The notes beneath the pieces were generated by a model. The model was not told the DNA's origin. It saw only the letters and a list, made by a program, of their open reading frames with translations, and ran no database searches. The position numbers and the translations under genes were made by a program. A DNA stretch of 64,000 nucleotides from Nicotiana tabacum (Eukaryota; Streptophyta; Magnoliopsida; Solanales; Solanaceae), in the NCBI RefSeq assembly GCF_000715075.1, contig NC_134081.1, positions 68,812,153 through 68,876,152 on the forward strand. Reading direction: 5' to 3'. Below, piece after piece: positions 12,672 to 23,413 of the stretch (position 1 is its first letter; the number at the start of each line of letters is the position of its first letter).

Positions 12672-13592
12672 AGTCGGTTCACTTTCACCTTCAGGAACCC
12701 ATCTTCCATGTAGAACTGGCGAGTCTTGCCTTGTCCTACCAAATCGACCAAATACTGTGCAGCATGATCCTTGGCGAGTAGATCCTGTATCTGATCTTTT
12801 ATAGTGGTGGCCACTTCGCTCCCCCTTAGGGTGGGAAGTAGGCACACTGATGATAGATCATATCTCTGACAAGGTGCATCAACAAATTGGTTGGTCTTCC
12901 CACTTCGGTACTCTAGGTTGAAGTGAAATTCCGCTAGAAGTTCCTGCCACCTGGCCTGTCGGCCATACAGCTTTGGCTAAGTCATGAAATGGCTAACAAT
13001 TGTGTTGCCTGTTTTGACCAAGAACGGGGTTCCCAACAGATAGTTCCTCCAAAGGCGTAAGAAAATGGACGACGACTAATAATTCTTTTTCGTGGGAGGC
13101 ATAGCGTCGTTCTGCATCCTTCAACTTACAACTCTCGTACGCCATTGGATGCCCCTCTTGTATCAAGTCTCCGCCTAGAGCATAGTCAGAGGCATCCATT
13201 TGTAATTCGAACGGCTTGGCCAAATCAGGGAGGGCCAAGACGGGGCTACTAGACATAGACGCTTTCAATGCGTTGAAGGCCTCCGCTCACCTAGGACCCC
13301 AATCCCAAGGTGCGACCTTCTTTAGGAGTTATCAACGGCACTTCCATGAGGGATTAATATTTCACAAATCGCTGATAAAAATTTCATAGGCCAAGGAGCA
13401 CCCTCAAGGCATGGATATCCTTAGGCGGCGGCCAATCTATGATAGCCTGAATCTTCTGTTGGTCTATCTTGATCAGCCCCTCCTCGATGATATGTCATAG
13501 AAAGTCAATCTATTTTTGGGTGAAGGAGCACTTAGATAGCTTCACATATAATTCGAGCTCCCGCAGTCAGGCTAGGACCTTCCGTAGGTGCT
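12672..13592 (-). pseudogene. Chromovirus A reverse transcriptase (end) and RNase H, broken
   Basis: The minus strand from 13592 gives the RT thumb and connection (KLSKCSFTQK, then IDFL, then PPPKDIHALR) with several stops. The best open part, 13268-12993, is the RNase H start: PFELQMDASDYALGG, then AYESCKLKDAERRYASHEKELL, which has the first Asp and the Glu-containing helix. After a frameshift, 12847-12672 holds the tether to integrase (IKDQIQDLLAKD, then DGFLKVKVNRLYV). The next codons resume at 4740 across element D. The N-terminal RT with its catalytic Asp pair is missing. Confidence 0.8.
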
Positions 13593-14516
13593 TGATCTCG
13601 CCCAAGTCACACCTCAAATTGGGGTTGTGAAGCGGTCGATTGCAATAATAATACCCAACTAGGAGTCAGGATCAAAACCACAAGGAGCGTACATGAGATT
13701 AGTGGTATGTATTTGGTCTAAGCACGTGAATTCTCTAATTTTCACTTTCACAAACTTTGTTTTGATTTTACTTCTAAAATTATACTAAGGATTACAATTG
13801 AAAAATATGAAACTGGAGAAGAATGTTTCTGTTGTTGTTTTTCAAATATGTAAAAGGTCTCGGGCTGTGACTTTCACCTAGGTATTTTCCTAACGGGTTG
13901 TAGGCTTTAGATCGAGTTTCGTTGGTCAGGGTGTATTATAGCAATCAACACTCAAATACCCACTCAATACATCTTGGTAAGAGAGTGGGTTTGCCCAATT
14001 TGGCTTTCTCAAGTCCAAATGGGTATTTAATTAAATAGTTGACAAATTGCTCAAGTCGGGTTTTACTATATCTAGGTTCAACCCTTTAATTGGGACTATC
14101 AATCTCTTGATTTCATTCCAAACTCTTATTAGAAAAGTTTTCCTAGACTAAGTTTTTCTTTCTCAAGTAGAGACCAAGTCAAATAGGCTTGAACCAATGT
14201 TTGCAACCATTAATTCTACAATTATAGCAAGAACTAGGCTAAATAATACACACCAACCATAAATAAACCTTAAATCAAACACCCATTGGGTACCCACACT
14301 AGGGTTGGGTTACAACCCTAGCTAGAAAATTAGCTATTCATAGTGGATATTGAAGAAAATAAAGAAGAAAAGATGATAAAACTCATATTGAATGATTAAT
14401 AGATGAAAATCCAATGTAAAATCAACAATATAAACTAAAGTTGCCTAAAAGAGTAAAGAAAAATGGCTACAGACTTTTTTCTATTCAAATTTTAACCTAA
14501 TTTTGTCAAAAAAAAT

Positions 14517-14525
14517 CTTTTTATA
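14517..14525 (-). promoter_or_regulatory. TATA box of B1 LTR
   Basis: TATAAAAAG on the minus strand, some 40 bases downstream of the palindrome array. The same arrangement recurs in B2 (18906-18898) and B3 (33803-33811). Confidence 0.6.
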
Positions 14526-14564
14526 CACAACTGAAATTTTTGGACAAAATTTATCCTTAGGAGG

Positions 14565-14890
14565 TTCTACGGCTACATAATTCTATGTGCGGTTCGCACT
14601 TTGCTTCATCTCTTGACAGGAGTTGGATGTGCGGCCGCACAATTCTGCACTACGGCCGCGTCTCTTGAGTTCTGCGGACCGCACAATTCTGGGTACAGCC
14701 GCACATTTGATTTCTGCGGCCGCACAATTATAGTGCAGTCCGCAGTTCTTGCTGGGCTTGGAGTTGGAACTCTCTAAACCTTGACTTCTGTGGCCGCACA
14801 GTTATTGTGTGGTCCGCACCTTACATTGTAGCTCTGTTAATTCTTCTTCATGTTCTGCGACCACATACAGAATTCTGTGGTATGCACTTT
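14565..14890. repeat. GCGGCCGC palindrome array in B1 LTR
   Basis: About ten GC-rich cores (TGCGGCCGCACAATT, TGCGGACCGCAC, GTGCGGTTCGCAC and variants) separated by AT-rich spacers. Neighbouring cores can pair across short loops (GCCGCAC, AATTATA, GTGCAGTCCGC). This is the U3 segment just upstream of the TATA box. Confidence 0.8.
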
Positions 14891-15081
14891 AGCTTTTTGT
14901 GCTTGATTTTTGTCCTTGTTCAAAAGCACTCCTCTTGAGTTTGATTTAATTTTAATGGCTCATTTTCCAATACTCCTGCAAGTAAGCATATTTCATCAGT
15001 TTTCGGGAATACCTTTAAACATTTTTGAACTAAAACAAAAGTCAAAAGGCGCAAATAAGTAGTCAAAATCCCCACTTATCA

Positions 15082-15095
15082 ACTCCCCCAAACTT
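15082..15095 (-). promoter_or_regulatory. Polypurine tract of B1
   Basis: AAGTTTGGGGGAGT on the minus strand, directly before the LTR start TGATAAGTGGGG. Confidence 0.85.
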
Positions 15096-16828
15096 AAGCT
15101 TTTGCTTGTCCTTAAGCAAATAAGGTAATTCCTATCTCCACAAGAAAAGAGCTATTCCATCTAATCTAAGGTGAAGAAAACACACATCAATTGGGACCAA
15201 CAATTACCCACAACACTTATGAATTATCAACAAGGCAATGGTTTGAAGTTTTAAGCATAAATAGTTCTAATGTGACACTTGAGCATCAAGATTTGACTTA
15301 CTCATCAAGGAAGTTCGCTCTTTCATGTAGGTCACTGGGATCCCAAACTCCTCCTCTACTCTCCGTTATCTTTTCTCACTTAAGAATGAAGCACTCAATT
15401 CAAGGATTTGTGAAACGTTCGCTCATCTCTCTCAAAAGAATGTCACAAGTACGACTCTAAGTACCTTATGCTTGCCCCTCATATAAATCACCACTAATGT
15501 AAGCTCACTCGGCTTGGAATCACGTAGGGATTTTTCGGCATGCAATGAAGGCTTTTGGACTAAGGTAGGAAATGTTAGAGTAGAATGAGTTCATCTTTCC
15601 TTAAGCACTCCATTTTCTCTTTTTGGCTCATGCTTTGCCGACTCTTTGATATTCATTTTTTTCTTGGTCATGATATTCATTTTTTCCTTCTTTGTTTCCT
15701 CCATGCTTTGCACTTTTGCTTTTCTTTGAATCCTTTCAACTCTTCAATTTATTCACTTTCTTTTTGAATTTTTCTTTTTCTTTGCCTTGCCTTTTCTTCA
15801 TTTCTTTTCTCTTTTTGTACCTTGATACCACTTTTGTAGTGACCCTCGGGTGCCAAGAGAGGGTCACTACAAAATGGGTAAAGGCTTGTAACATGGTTAT
15901 CAAATGAGAAAGGCTTTATGCTCAAAAGGGTTGACTAGGGATAACATCATTGGTGGTCCATGGAAAATTTCAAAACGGGTCAAGGAGAGCCTACAATCAC
16001 GTCTCAAGCAAAGTAAAACTTAAAATTTAGCCTAGAAACACATTCGAGGCAAGTTCTAGATCATCACATGGGTACTTGGACTTGCAAAAAAACATCTCAC
16101 CTCTCACACAGCTAGATTGTTAAAGAGGATAGAGTCAAGGGCCCACAACAATCGTATTCAAGATTGAAAATCACTAATGGTTAAACTAAACCACTCGATG
16201 AATGCCTAAGTTAACGCAAGAGTCATAAGGTCACTAACTAGAGTTATTTCTTTCCAAGAACTTGTTTTTAATCACAAACATGTAGTTAAGTGTGTTGGTA
16301 CCAAGTGAAGAATGCTTGACTCTCTTATTCATTATTACTACTTTATTTTTTACCTAAATATCAAAAACGGACTCAATCCCGTAAGAATGTTGTCACGTCA
16401 TCCATCATTGGGAAGAGCCACCCAGTTCACACAAAAGCCACCTTTGGAAAGAATCGTAGAATTAAGAAAACCAAAGGCTTATTGATCACTGAAACATAAA
16501 AAGAAGCTACTAAATCAAAAAGAAGCTATTTAAAGTAAATAAGAAGCTACACTACTAAGAAAACAGAATAAAGAAGCTATGAAATAAACTACTGAAAGAA
16601 AAAATGAATATACAAACCGAGAAAGGGCAAAAGAATATATATATCAATAAAGAGATAAGAATATATACATAATGAAAACAAAAATTAAAAAAGAGTTTTA
16701 TATTTATTACAGGCCAATGTCAAATGTCATATCAAATCAAAATAGACCACCCCCTGAATAAGAATAAACATTGTCCTCAATGCTTAACAAAAATCAAAAT
16801 AAGGAGGGGAAAGAGTAGAGAGGACTCC
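15096..16828 (-). other. 3' untranslated region of B1
   Basis: About 1.7 kb between the third ORF and the polypurine tract. It aligns by eye with 19505-21348 of B2 and, in reverse, with 31552-33107 of B3 (shared GGTACCAAGTGAAG and CGTCATCCATC-type blocks). T-rich small frames (15585-15907) are not genes. A second purine tract lies at 16747-16762. Confidence 0.7.
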
Positions 16829-18048
16829 CTATGTGTTCTCGGTGTCCATAGCATCACCACTACCCTCAGGCTCCTCCAACTGGATCTCATCATCCTCTGC
16901 TCGGGGAGTAGCGGGGCTAGTGAACATCTATAACACCGCCTCAGCAGTGTGGGCAACGAGGTCTGGCTCCTCAGACTGGCCAGCTGGTGCCACTGGTGCT
17001 GATGGTGCTGCTGAGTCTGCTGGTATTGATGGAGCTGTCTCCATCAGTAAGTCAAAGGGAAGATCACCAGCTGCTGCTATCTTGGTCACTTCACAGTTCA
17101 ACTGGTCCACTAATTTTTTAGGCCTGGGATTTCTCATCTTCTTCACCTGTTTACCTAGCTCCTCCCCATGTGCCACTAAGGTATCCATGATGGTCTTATG
17201 ATTATCCAATATCTTATTTAATGTTTCCTCCACTGACGTAGGAACCTGGGGTGTTGGGGCAAAAGACTGTGCTGCAACAGTACTGGATAGGTCAGACAGC
17301 TTTGCAGTAGTTGTCTGCATCTAGTTGTTGAGACTCGCTAGTGTCTGGGAGACTCGCAGCGCATTGAGTGGATAAGTGGAGGAGGAAGGCACTGATACTG
17401 ATGCTGATGGCCCTAAAGATGGAGGTGGTGGCATGGCAGTTGTCTCGGTGGAAGGCCCGGCTGTTGTGGAAGGCATAGAAGTTGTAGAAGGCATAGCACT
17501 AGAATCTGCAACTACCACTGATTGCTCAACAGACTGACCTACGGTAGTAGTCGACTTACCATTGTTCATCGAGTTCCTTGGGTCCTTCAGAGAATAACAG
17601 GATAAATGTTTCTTAGTCCAAACCTTCATATCAAAGCTCCTAGGTTCCACCCCCCCATCCGTGAGATACTCCATGATAGTGTTGGGATACGGGTATGAGC
17701 TCTCACCATTGCTGAAAACCACCGACATGTTGGCCGACATGATGGCACCCACATTACTTGGGTACTCGACCATGATAGACGCAACTAAGACTGCTCGGGG
17801 GATTGGAAGATTGTTCTCATTTTGGCTCGAATCTATGCGGCTGCACACAAATATTTGCCACCCTTTCGCCTCAAAGTTGAGGGTTGCCCTCTGAATGGGC
17901 ACCCCTATTATGATCCATGGTGGTGGTGGTCCTCGAGATGCCAAGATCTCTACTAACCAAGGGCTAGCCGCATCACCTATTGCAAATGTTTCCAAGTATT
18001 GAACCAACTCTACCTCCTCAAACCCCAAATAAGTGTTCAAGGTACTTA
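16829..18048 (-). pseudogene. Third (env-position) ORF of B1, truncated
   Basis: The frame runs from the B2 insertion at 18048, through 263 codons (counting a few from the LTR) to a TAG at 17321, then 130 more codons in the same frame to 16928, with the natural end at 16829. Recognisable parts: STLNTYLGFEEVE near the start, GPPPPWI, then SQNENNLPIPRAVLVASIM, then a Pro/Ser/Thr-rich stretch and a coiled-coil-like segment (ETLNKILDNHKTIMDTL). This matches the family called putative plant transposon protein (Pfam Transposase_32, from memory). The TAG sits where B2 and B3 have Trp (LNNWM). No membrane segment is seen. Function unknown. Confidence 0.75.
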
Positions 18049-18897
18049 TGTCGCCCAAATTCACACCACTAATTGGGATTGTGTAGCGGTCGATGAAATT
18101 ATAATTACCCAACTTTGAGTCGGGGTCGATTCCTCATAGAGCTTATATTGGATTAGGTATATACTTAGGCTAGGTGTATGACATGCCTAAAATGCACTTC
18201 CACATACTTGGTTGTTTCTTTATACTTCTACAATTTATGTTATTGTTTGTAAATGTAAAGCTATAGAACGATATTTTTGGTGTTGTTATTTTTCAAGTTT
18301 ATAAAAGATCTAGGGGTGTGACTTCCACCTAGGCGGTTACCTAATGAGTTGTGGGCTTTAGGGCATGTTTTGTTGATCGTGGTGTAATATAGCAATCAAC
18401 ACGTGATTACCCACTCGATACCTCTTGGTAGTTAGAGTGGTTTTCCCCAATTTGTCTTTCTCAAGTCCAAATGGGTAATTCACAAAACCGTTGATATCTG
18501 CTCAAGTCGGGTCTTACTATCTCTAGATTCAACCCTTTAATTGGGGCTATAAATTTCTTGAGTTCACTCTAATTTCTTGTTAGCCAAGTTTTCCTAGACT
18601 TAGTCTCTCTTTCTCAAGTAGAGACTAAGTCTAGGCATGAATCAATGCTTGCAACTATTAATTCCTAAATTCAAGCAAGAACTAGGGTTGGGTTACAACC
18701 CTAGCTAGAGATTTAGCTACTCAAAGGAAAAATGAAGAAACTAAGGAAGAAAATAAGATTAAACACATAATAAATGATAAAAGGATGAAAATCCAATGTT
18801 AAAATGATAAACTAATACAAAGTTTCCCAAAGCAGTAAAGAAAAAACAGCTATCTACTTTCTAGAGTTCAAACTTGACCTAAATTTGACAAAAAGAA

Positions 18898-18906
18898 CTA
18901 TTTATA
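18898..18906 (-). promoter_or_regulatory. TATA box of B2 LTR
   Basis: TATAAATAG on the minus strand just downstream of the palindrome array. Confidence 0.6.
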
Positions 18907-18924
18907 CACAGCTGAAATTATCTA

Positions 18925-19305
18925 CGGAGGTTCTGCGTCAGCACAATTCTGTGTGCGGTCCACTCTTTGAAGCTGGGCTTGACAGGATGGACTTCTGCGG
19001 CCGCACGTCTTCAGACTCTGCGGACTACACATTTTTGAGTTCGACCGCACTCTTGAATTTGAGCTTGATAGGAGGGACTTCTGCAGACCGCACATTTCTG
19101 AGTGCAACCGCACTCTTGAATTCTGCGGCCGCACAATAATAGTGCGGTCCATACTTCTTCATGGACTCAGAAATCCATCTCTCTGAATCTCATCTTCTGC
19201 GGCCGCACAATAATTATGCGGTCCACACTTTGCAAAGGAATTCTGTCAGAGGTCCTTCATAGTCTGCGGCCGCACTCAATATTGTGCGGTCCGCACTTTG
19301 CTCTT
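18925..19305. repeat. GCGGCCGC palindrome array in B2 LTR
   Basis: Units of the type CTGCGGCCGCACAATAAT followed by ATGCGGTCCACACTTTGC repeat with spacers of about 40-60 bases. Each pair can form a stem (CCGCAC with GTGCGG) around an AT-rich loop. Small frames on both strands here (84 and 76 residues) reflect the repeat and are not genes. Confidence 0.82.
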
Positions 19306-19490
19306 TTTGCTTTGTTTTAGTCCTTGTCCAAAAATACTCCTTCTTGAGTTGAATTTCATCTTTTTGGCTCTTTTTCCAATGCTCCTGCAAGTAAGCACAT
19401 TTTATTAGTTTTCGGGAATATCTTTAAGCAATTTTGAGCTAGAACGAAAGTAAAAGAGTGCAAATAAGTAGTCAAAATCCCTACTTATCA

Positions 19491-19504
19491 ACTCCCCCAA
19501 ACTT
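19491..19504 (-). promoter_or_regulatory. Polypurine tract of B2
   Basis: AAGTTTGGGGGAGT on the minus strand directly before the LTR, identical to B1. Confidence 0.85.
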
Positions 19505-21348
19505 AAGCTTTTGCTTGTCCTCAAGCAAATAAGGTAATTCCCACCTCCACAAGAAAAGAGCTATTTCAGCTGGCCTAAGGTGAATCAAACACACATCAAT
19601 TGGGACCAACAGTTACCCATGACACTTACGAATTATCAACAAGGCCATGTTTTGAATGTTAAAGCATAAATAGCTCTAATGTGACACTTGAGCATCAAGA
19701 GTTGGCTTTACTCATCAAGGAAGTTCGCACTTTCATGTAGGTCATTGTGGATCCCAAATGCCTCTTCCTATACTCTCCGTAAGCTCATCTCAATCAAGAA
19801 TGTAGAACTCAATTCAATGATTCGTGAAATGTTCGCTCATCACTCTCAAAAGAATGTCACAAGTATGACTCTAAGTACCATATGTTTGCCCCTCATGTAG
19901 ATCACCACTAATGTAAGCTTACTCGGCTTGAAATCACGTAGGGCTTTTTCGGCATGTAATGAAGGTTTTTGGACTAAGGAGGGAAATGTTGGAATGGAAC
20001 GGGTTCATCTTTCCTTTAGCACTCCATTTTCTCTTTTTGGCTCATACTTTGCCGACTCTTTGAGTCATTTTCTTTTTTCTTAGGGGAACTAGAGATACTT
20101 GACATCACTCTTTCTTGTTCATGATATTCATATTCTCCTTCTTTGTTTTCTCCATGCTTTACACTTTTGCTTTCTTTTCTTTTGAATCCCTTCAACCCTT
20201 CAAGTTATTCACTTTCTTTTTGTGTTTTTCCTTTGTTGTTTCTTTCTTTTTCTTTGCCTTTACTTTACTTCATTTCTTTTCTCTTCTTGTGCCTTGATAC
20301 CACTTTCAAACTCCCCGTCTCTCCCCCAAACTTATGTTTTCGCCATTCATTTCTCATGAATGCTAAGGAAAGCTCGGGTGCCAAGAGAGGGTCACTATAG
20401 AATGGGTAAAGTCTTGTAACATGGTTATCGAATGAAAAAGTCTTTAGGATCAAAAGGGTTGACCAAGGATAACATCATTGTTGGGCCATGGAAGGTTTTA
20501 AAACGGGTAAAGGAGAGCCTACAATCATTTCTCAAGCCAAGCAAACGTTTTCGCCTAGAAACACATTCGGGGCAGGTTTTAGACCATTTGCACGGGTACT
20601 TGGACTTGTAATAAAATATCTCACCTCTCACACAACCGGATTGTAAAAGAGGATAGAGTCGAGGGCCCACAACAACTGTATTCAAGATTGAAGATCGCTA
20701 ATGGTTCAATTAAACCACTCGATGATTGCCTAAGGAAACACAAGGGTCACTTGGTCACTAACTAGAGCCATTTCTTTCCAAAAGCTTGTTGTTAACCATA
20801 AGCGTTTAGTTAAGTGTGTTGGTACCAAGTGAAGCATGCTTGACCAGTTTTGTGTTTATTAACACTATTGTTTCTACCTAAATATCAAAAATAGACTCAA
20901 TCCCTTAAGAAGGTTGTCACGACATCCATCGTTGGGAAGAGCCACCCGGTTCACACAAAATACGCCTTTGGAAAGAACCGTGGAATTATGAAAATCAAAG
21001 GCTTATTGCTCACTTAAACATAAAAAGAAGCTACCGAATCAAAAAGAAGCTATTAACATAAATAAGAAGCTAGACTACTAAGAAAACAAAATAAAGAAGC
21101 TACTGAAAGTAAGATAAATGAATATATAAACCAAGGGAAATAGAATATATACATCAAAAGAGAGGGAGGAATATATACATAATGAAAGAGAAAATAAAGA
21201 TAAAAGAAAAATAGTATTAAAGTTAATACAGGCCAATGTCATCAAATCAATCCAACCAAAATAGACCACCCCCTTGAATAAAAATAGGCATTGTCCCTAA
21301 TGCTTAGCAGAATTAAAATAAGGGAGGGTAGAGAGTAAAGAAAACTCC
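19505..21348 (-). other. 3' untranslated region of B2
   Basis: Non-coding; homologous to the B1 and B3 regions of the same position. It contains T-rich stretches giving small spurious frames (20115-20400) and a second purine tract near 21265-21280 (TTCAAGGGGGTGG on the minus strand). Confidence 0.7.
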
Positions 21349-23247
21349 CTATGTGGTCTCAGGGTGCATGGCAGCATCACCACCCTCGGGCTCCTCCAAC
21401 TGGATCTCATCATTCTCTGCTCGGGGAACAACGGGGTTGGTGAACATCTGAAGCACCTCCTCAGCAGTATGGGCAGCAAGGTCTGGCTCGTCAGACTGGC
21501 CAGCTGGTGCCACTGCTGATGGTGTTGCTGGGTCTGCTGGTACTGATGGATCTGTCTCCATCAGTAGGTCAAATGGTAAATCACCAGCTGCTGCAATCTT
21601 TGTCACCTCCTTTCTCAATCTCTCCACTAATTTCTTTGAGGCCTGGTATTTCCTCATCTTCTTAACATGTTTTCCCAATTCCTTAATAACTCCCCCATAT
21701 TCCACCAGTGTATCCATAATGGTCTTCTGGTTGTCCAGGATCTTCTCCATTGTCTCCTCTACTGACGGAGGAACATGTGCTGCTGCTGGTGTAGAAGACT
21801 GTGGTGCAACAACACTGGATATGTCAGACAACTTTAAAGTAGTTGTCTACATCCAGTTATTGAGAATCGCCAATGTCTGGGAGACACACAGCGCAGTGAG
21901 TGGATATGTGGTTGAGGCAGGCACTGGTACTAATGCTAATGGTCTAAAAGATGAAGGTGGTGGCATGTCAGCTGTCTCGGTGGAAGGACCGGCTGCTGTA
22001 TAAGTCATAGGAGCTGTAGAAGGCTCAACAGCTGACTCTGTAACCACCATCTATGGCTCATCAGACTGACTAACGATGGTAGTTGCCTTACCCTTGAACT
22101 TTGGGTTTTCCAAACCTTGTAAGGAGTACCATGAGAAGGGCTTCTTGGCCTGCACTTTTGTATCAAAACTCCTCGGCTCCACCTTTGCATTTGTAAAATA
22201 TTCTGTAAGGGTGTTGGGATATGGGTAGGAGCTTTCACCTTTTCGGACAATCACTGACATGTTGGCCGACATGATGGCACACATATTGATTGGGTACCCG
22301 GCCATAATAGATGCCACTAAAACTGCTCGGGGGATGGGAAGATTATTCTCATTTCGGCTTGGGTCAATACGGCTGCACACAAACGTTGGCCACCCTTTTG
22401 CTTCAGAATTAAGTGTGGACCGTGCAATAGGAACCCCTGCTGTGATCCACGGTGGTGGTGGTCCTGGAGGAGCCAAAATATCTGCTAACCAAGGGCAAGC
22501 TGCATCACCTCTAGCAAGCCTCTCCAAGTACTGGATTTCCTCTACCTTCTCGAATCCCAAGTAAGTGTTCAAAGTGCTTGGGTCGACTCTGACTTTCAAA
22601 TTTCTCACTTTGGTCACTTCTAAACACTTCTTGATGTGTGCCACATTGGCATAAATCTCCCGTACCAAGTGATCTTTGGCATCCATAACACTCTGGGTGA
22701 ACCACATCCACCATTTGCGCTCCCTGAACTGCTTAAGGACATTTGGATTGTATTTATCCAAATCCTTCGGCAAGAATTGTCGCTCAAGTGTGAGCGATCT
22801 CTGGGGCCACCACTCTCTAAACTTTGTGAAGGTAGTCAAACTCACGAACTTATCTTCCCATACTTCCTTCTTCTTCGACCTCTCTAGGCCGCCCACTATA
22901 GTGTCACCTCCCCTACCATCATCAGGAACATCATCATCATCTACTGCAACTGGTGCAGAGGGAGTGTGTATAGAGGAGGGTTAGTTGCGTAGTTGGTATC
23001 TCCCAGTGAATTGTGCTGGTAGGGACTGGGCCTCGGACTGTACCTCCACTGAGTGACCCTCGGAGGCTTCCCTAGACGGGATAATTGAGCTTGATTTTGA
23101 GGGCTTTATGGCCCTACCTCTCCCAGTGGTCTTCTTTTTGGCTGTTAATTTTGATTGCACTCCCAGAGGTTGAGTGCCCTTCCCTCGGCCTCAGGAGAGT
23201 TCACCCCACCCTTTATATATATCACCTCTTCCTCGTGATCTAACCAT
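21349..23247 (-). pseudogene. Third (env-position) ORF of B2
   Basis: The start ATG at 23247 opens MVRSRGRGD, matching the B3 start at 29620. Early stops occur (one soon after the start, one about 22983). A good frame then runs from 22983 to 22051 (281 codons from 22896), followed after a shift by 22050-21847 and 21831-21349. Landmarks: GLERSKKKEVWEDKFVSL, then WWPQRSLTLERQFLPKDL, then LNTYLGFE, GPPPPWITAG, RIDPSRNENNLPIPRAVLVA, a Pro/Ser/Thr-rich tail and a coiled-coil-like end (VEETMEKILDNQKTIMDTL). Same family as B1 and B3 (Transposase_32 type). No signal peptide or membrane span, so env-like refers to position only. This is the longest preserved copy in the window. Confidence 0.78.
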
Positions 23248-23327
23248 TGTCTGTAATACAAAGTACATAAGTCAGTTAAAGTTCAGAAGCATGTTAACAA
23301 TTGTAGAGGCACTCTGAACCCAAATTT

Positions 23328-23348
23328 TGGCATTATTGCCGGGGATTT
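23328..23348 (+). promoter_or_regulatory. Primer binding site-like sequence of B3
   Basis: TGGCATTATTGCCGGGGATTT resembles the TGGCGCCGTTGCCGGGGA primer site common in Athila/Tat elements (tRNA-Asp type, from memory). The expected 5' LTR should end just before it, but the sequence to the left is the minus-strand B2. Confidence 0.6.
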
Positions 23349-23413
23349 GATCCCGACTCTTCGTTGGGTTACTATAATTGCAATAGACCATGTCATACCT
23401 TGTTTTGAGGTGT

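Larger units (their letters stand above)
2692..13592 (-). mobile_element. Chromovirus A (Ty3/gypsy), 5'-truncated, split by element D
   Basis: Minus-strand order from right to left: the thumb end of reverse transcriptase (about 13590), RNase H (13268-12993), the linker before integrase (12847-12672), then element D, then integrase (4740-3734), a chromodomain tail (about 3640-3425), a polypurine tract and the 3' LTR (3410-2692). The 5' LTR, gag, protease and most of the RT are absent; on the right it abuts the LTR of Athila-like B1. The chromodomain places it among chromoviruses; the clade is not certain (Galadriel-like is a guess). All frames carry stops and shifts, so it is dead. Confidence 0.8.
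13593..15081 (-). repeat. 3' LTR of B1
   Basis: Minus-strand start TGATAAGTGGGG at 15081 follows the polypurine tract; the end near 13593 (…GGGCGAGATCA) was set by aligning it with B2, which ends …GGGCGACA. About 1.49 kb. It contains an array of GCGGCCGC and GCGGWCCGC palindromes at about 14565-14890, then a TATA box (14525-14517 on the minus strand). Confidence 0.75.
13593..18048 (-). mobile_element. Athila-like element B1, 3' half only
   Basis: Minus-strand order from right to left: third ORF (18048-16829), long 3' untranslated region, polypurine tract (15095-15082), 3' LTR (15081-13593). Gag, pol and the 5' LTR are absent because LTR B2 starts inside the third ORF at 18049. The left end abuts the RT of chromovirus A. 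LTR end sequence, purine tract and third ORF match B2 and B3. Confidence 0.8.
18049..19490 (-). repeat. 3' LTR of B2
   Basis: Minus-strand start TGATAAGTAGGG at 19490, end …TTTGGGCGACA at 18049; about 1.44 kb. The end was placed by alignment with B1, as both share GCGGTCGA and CGCCCAA blocks. Array of GC-rich palindromes at about 18925-19305, TATA box at 18906-18898. Confidence 0.78.
18049..23325 (-). mobile_element. Athila-like element B2, 3' half only
   Basis: Minus-strand order from right to left: third ORF (23247-21349), 3' untranslated region, polypurine tract (19504-19491), 3' LTR (19490-18049). Upstream of the third ORF only about 75 bases of inter-ORF sequence remain before the oppositely oriented B3 begins with its primer site. 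Gag, pol and the 5' LTR are lost. The left LTR end lies inside the third ORF of B1. Confidence 0.8.

Noticed and set aside
15585..15907. Phe/Leu-rich small frames resembling membrane peptides
   Set aside because: T-rich 3' untranslated region of B1; equivalents at 20115-20400 in B2 are not frame-conserved.
14565..19305. GC-palindrome repeats as a CRISPR-like array
   Set aside because: Repeats are short, degenerate, with variable spacers, lie inside plant LTRs, and no cas genes or prokaryotic context exist.
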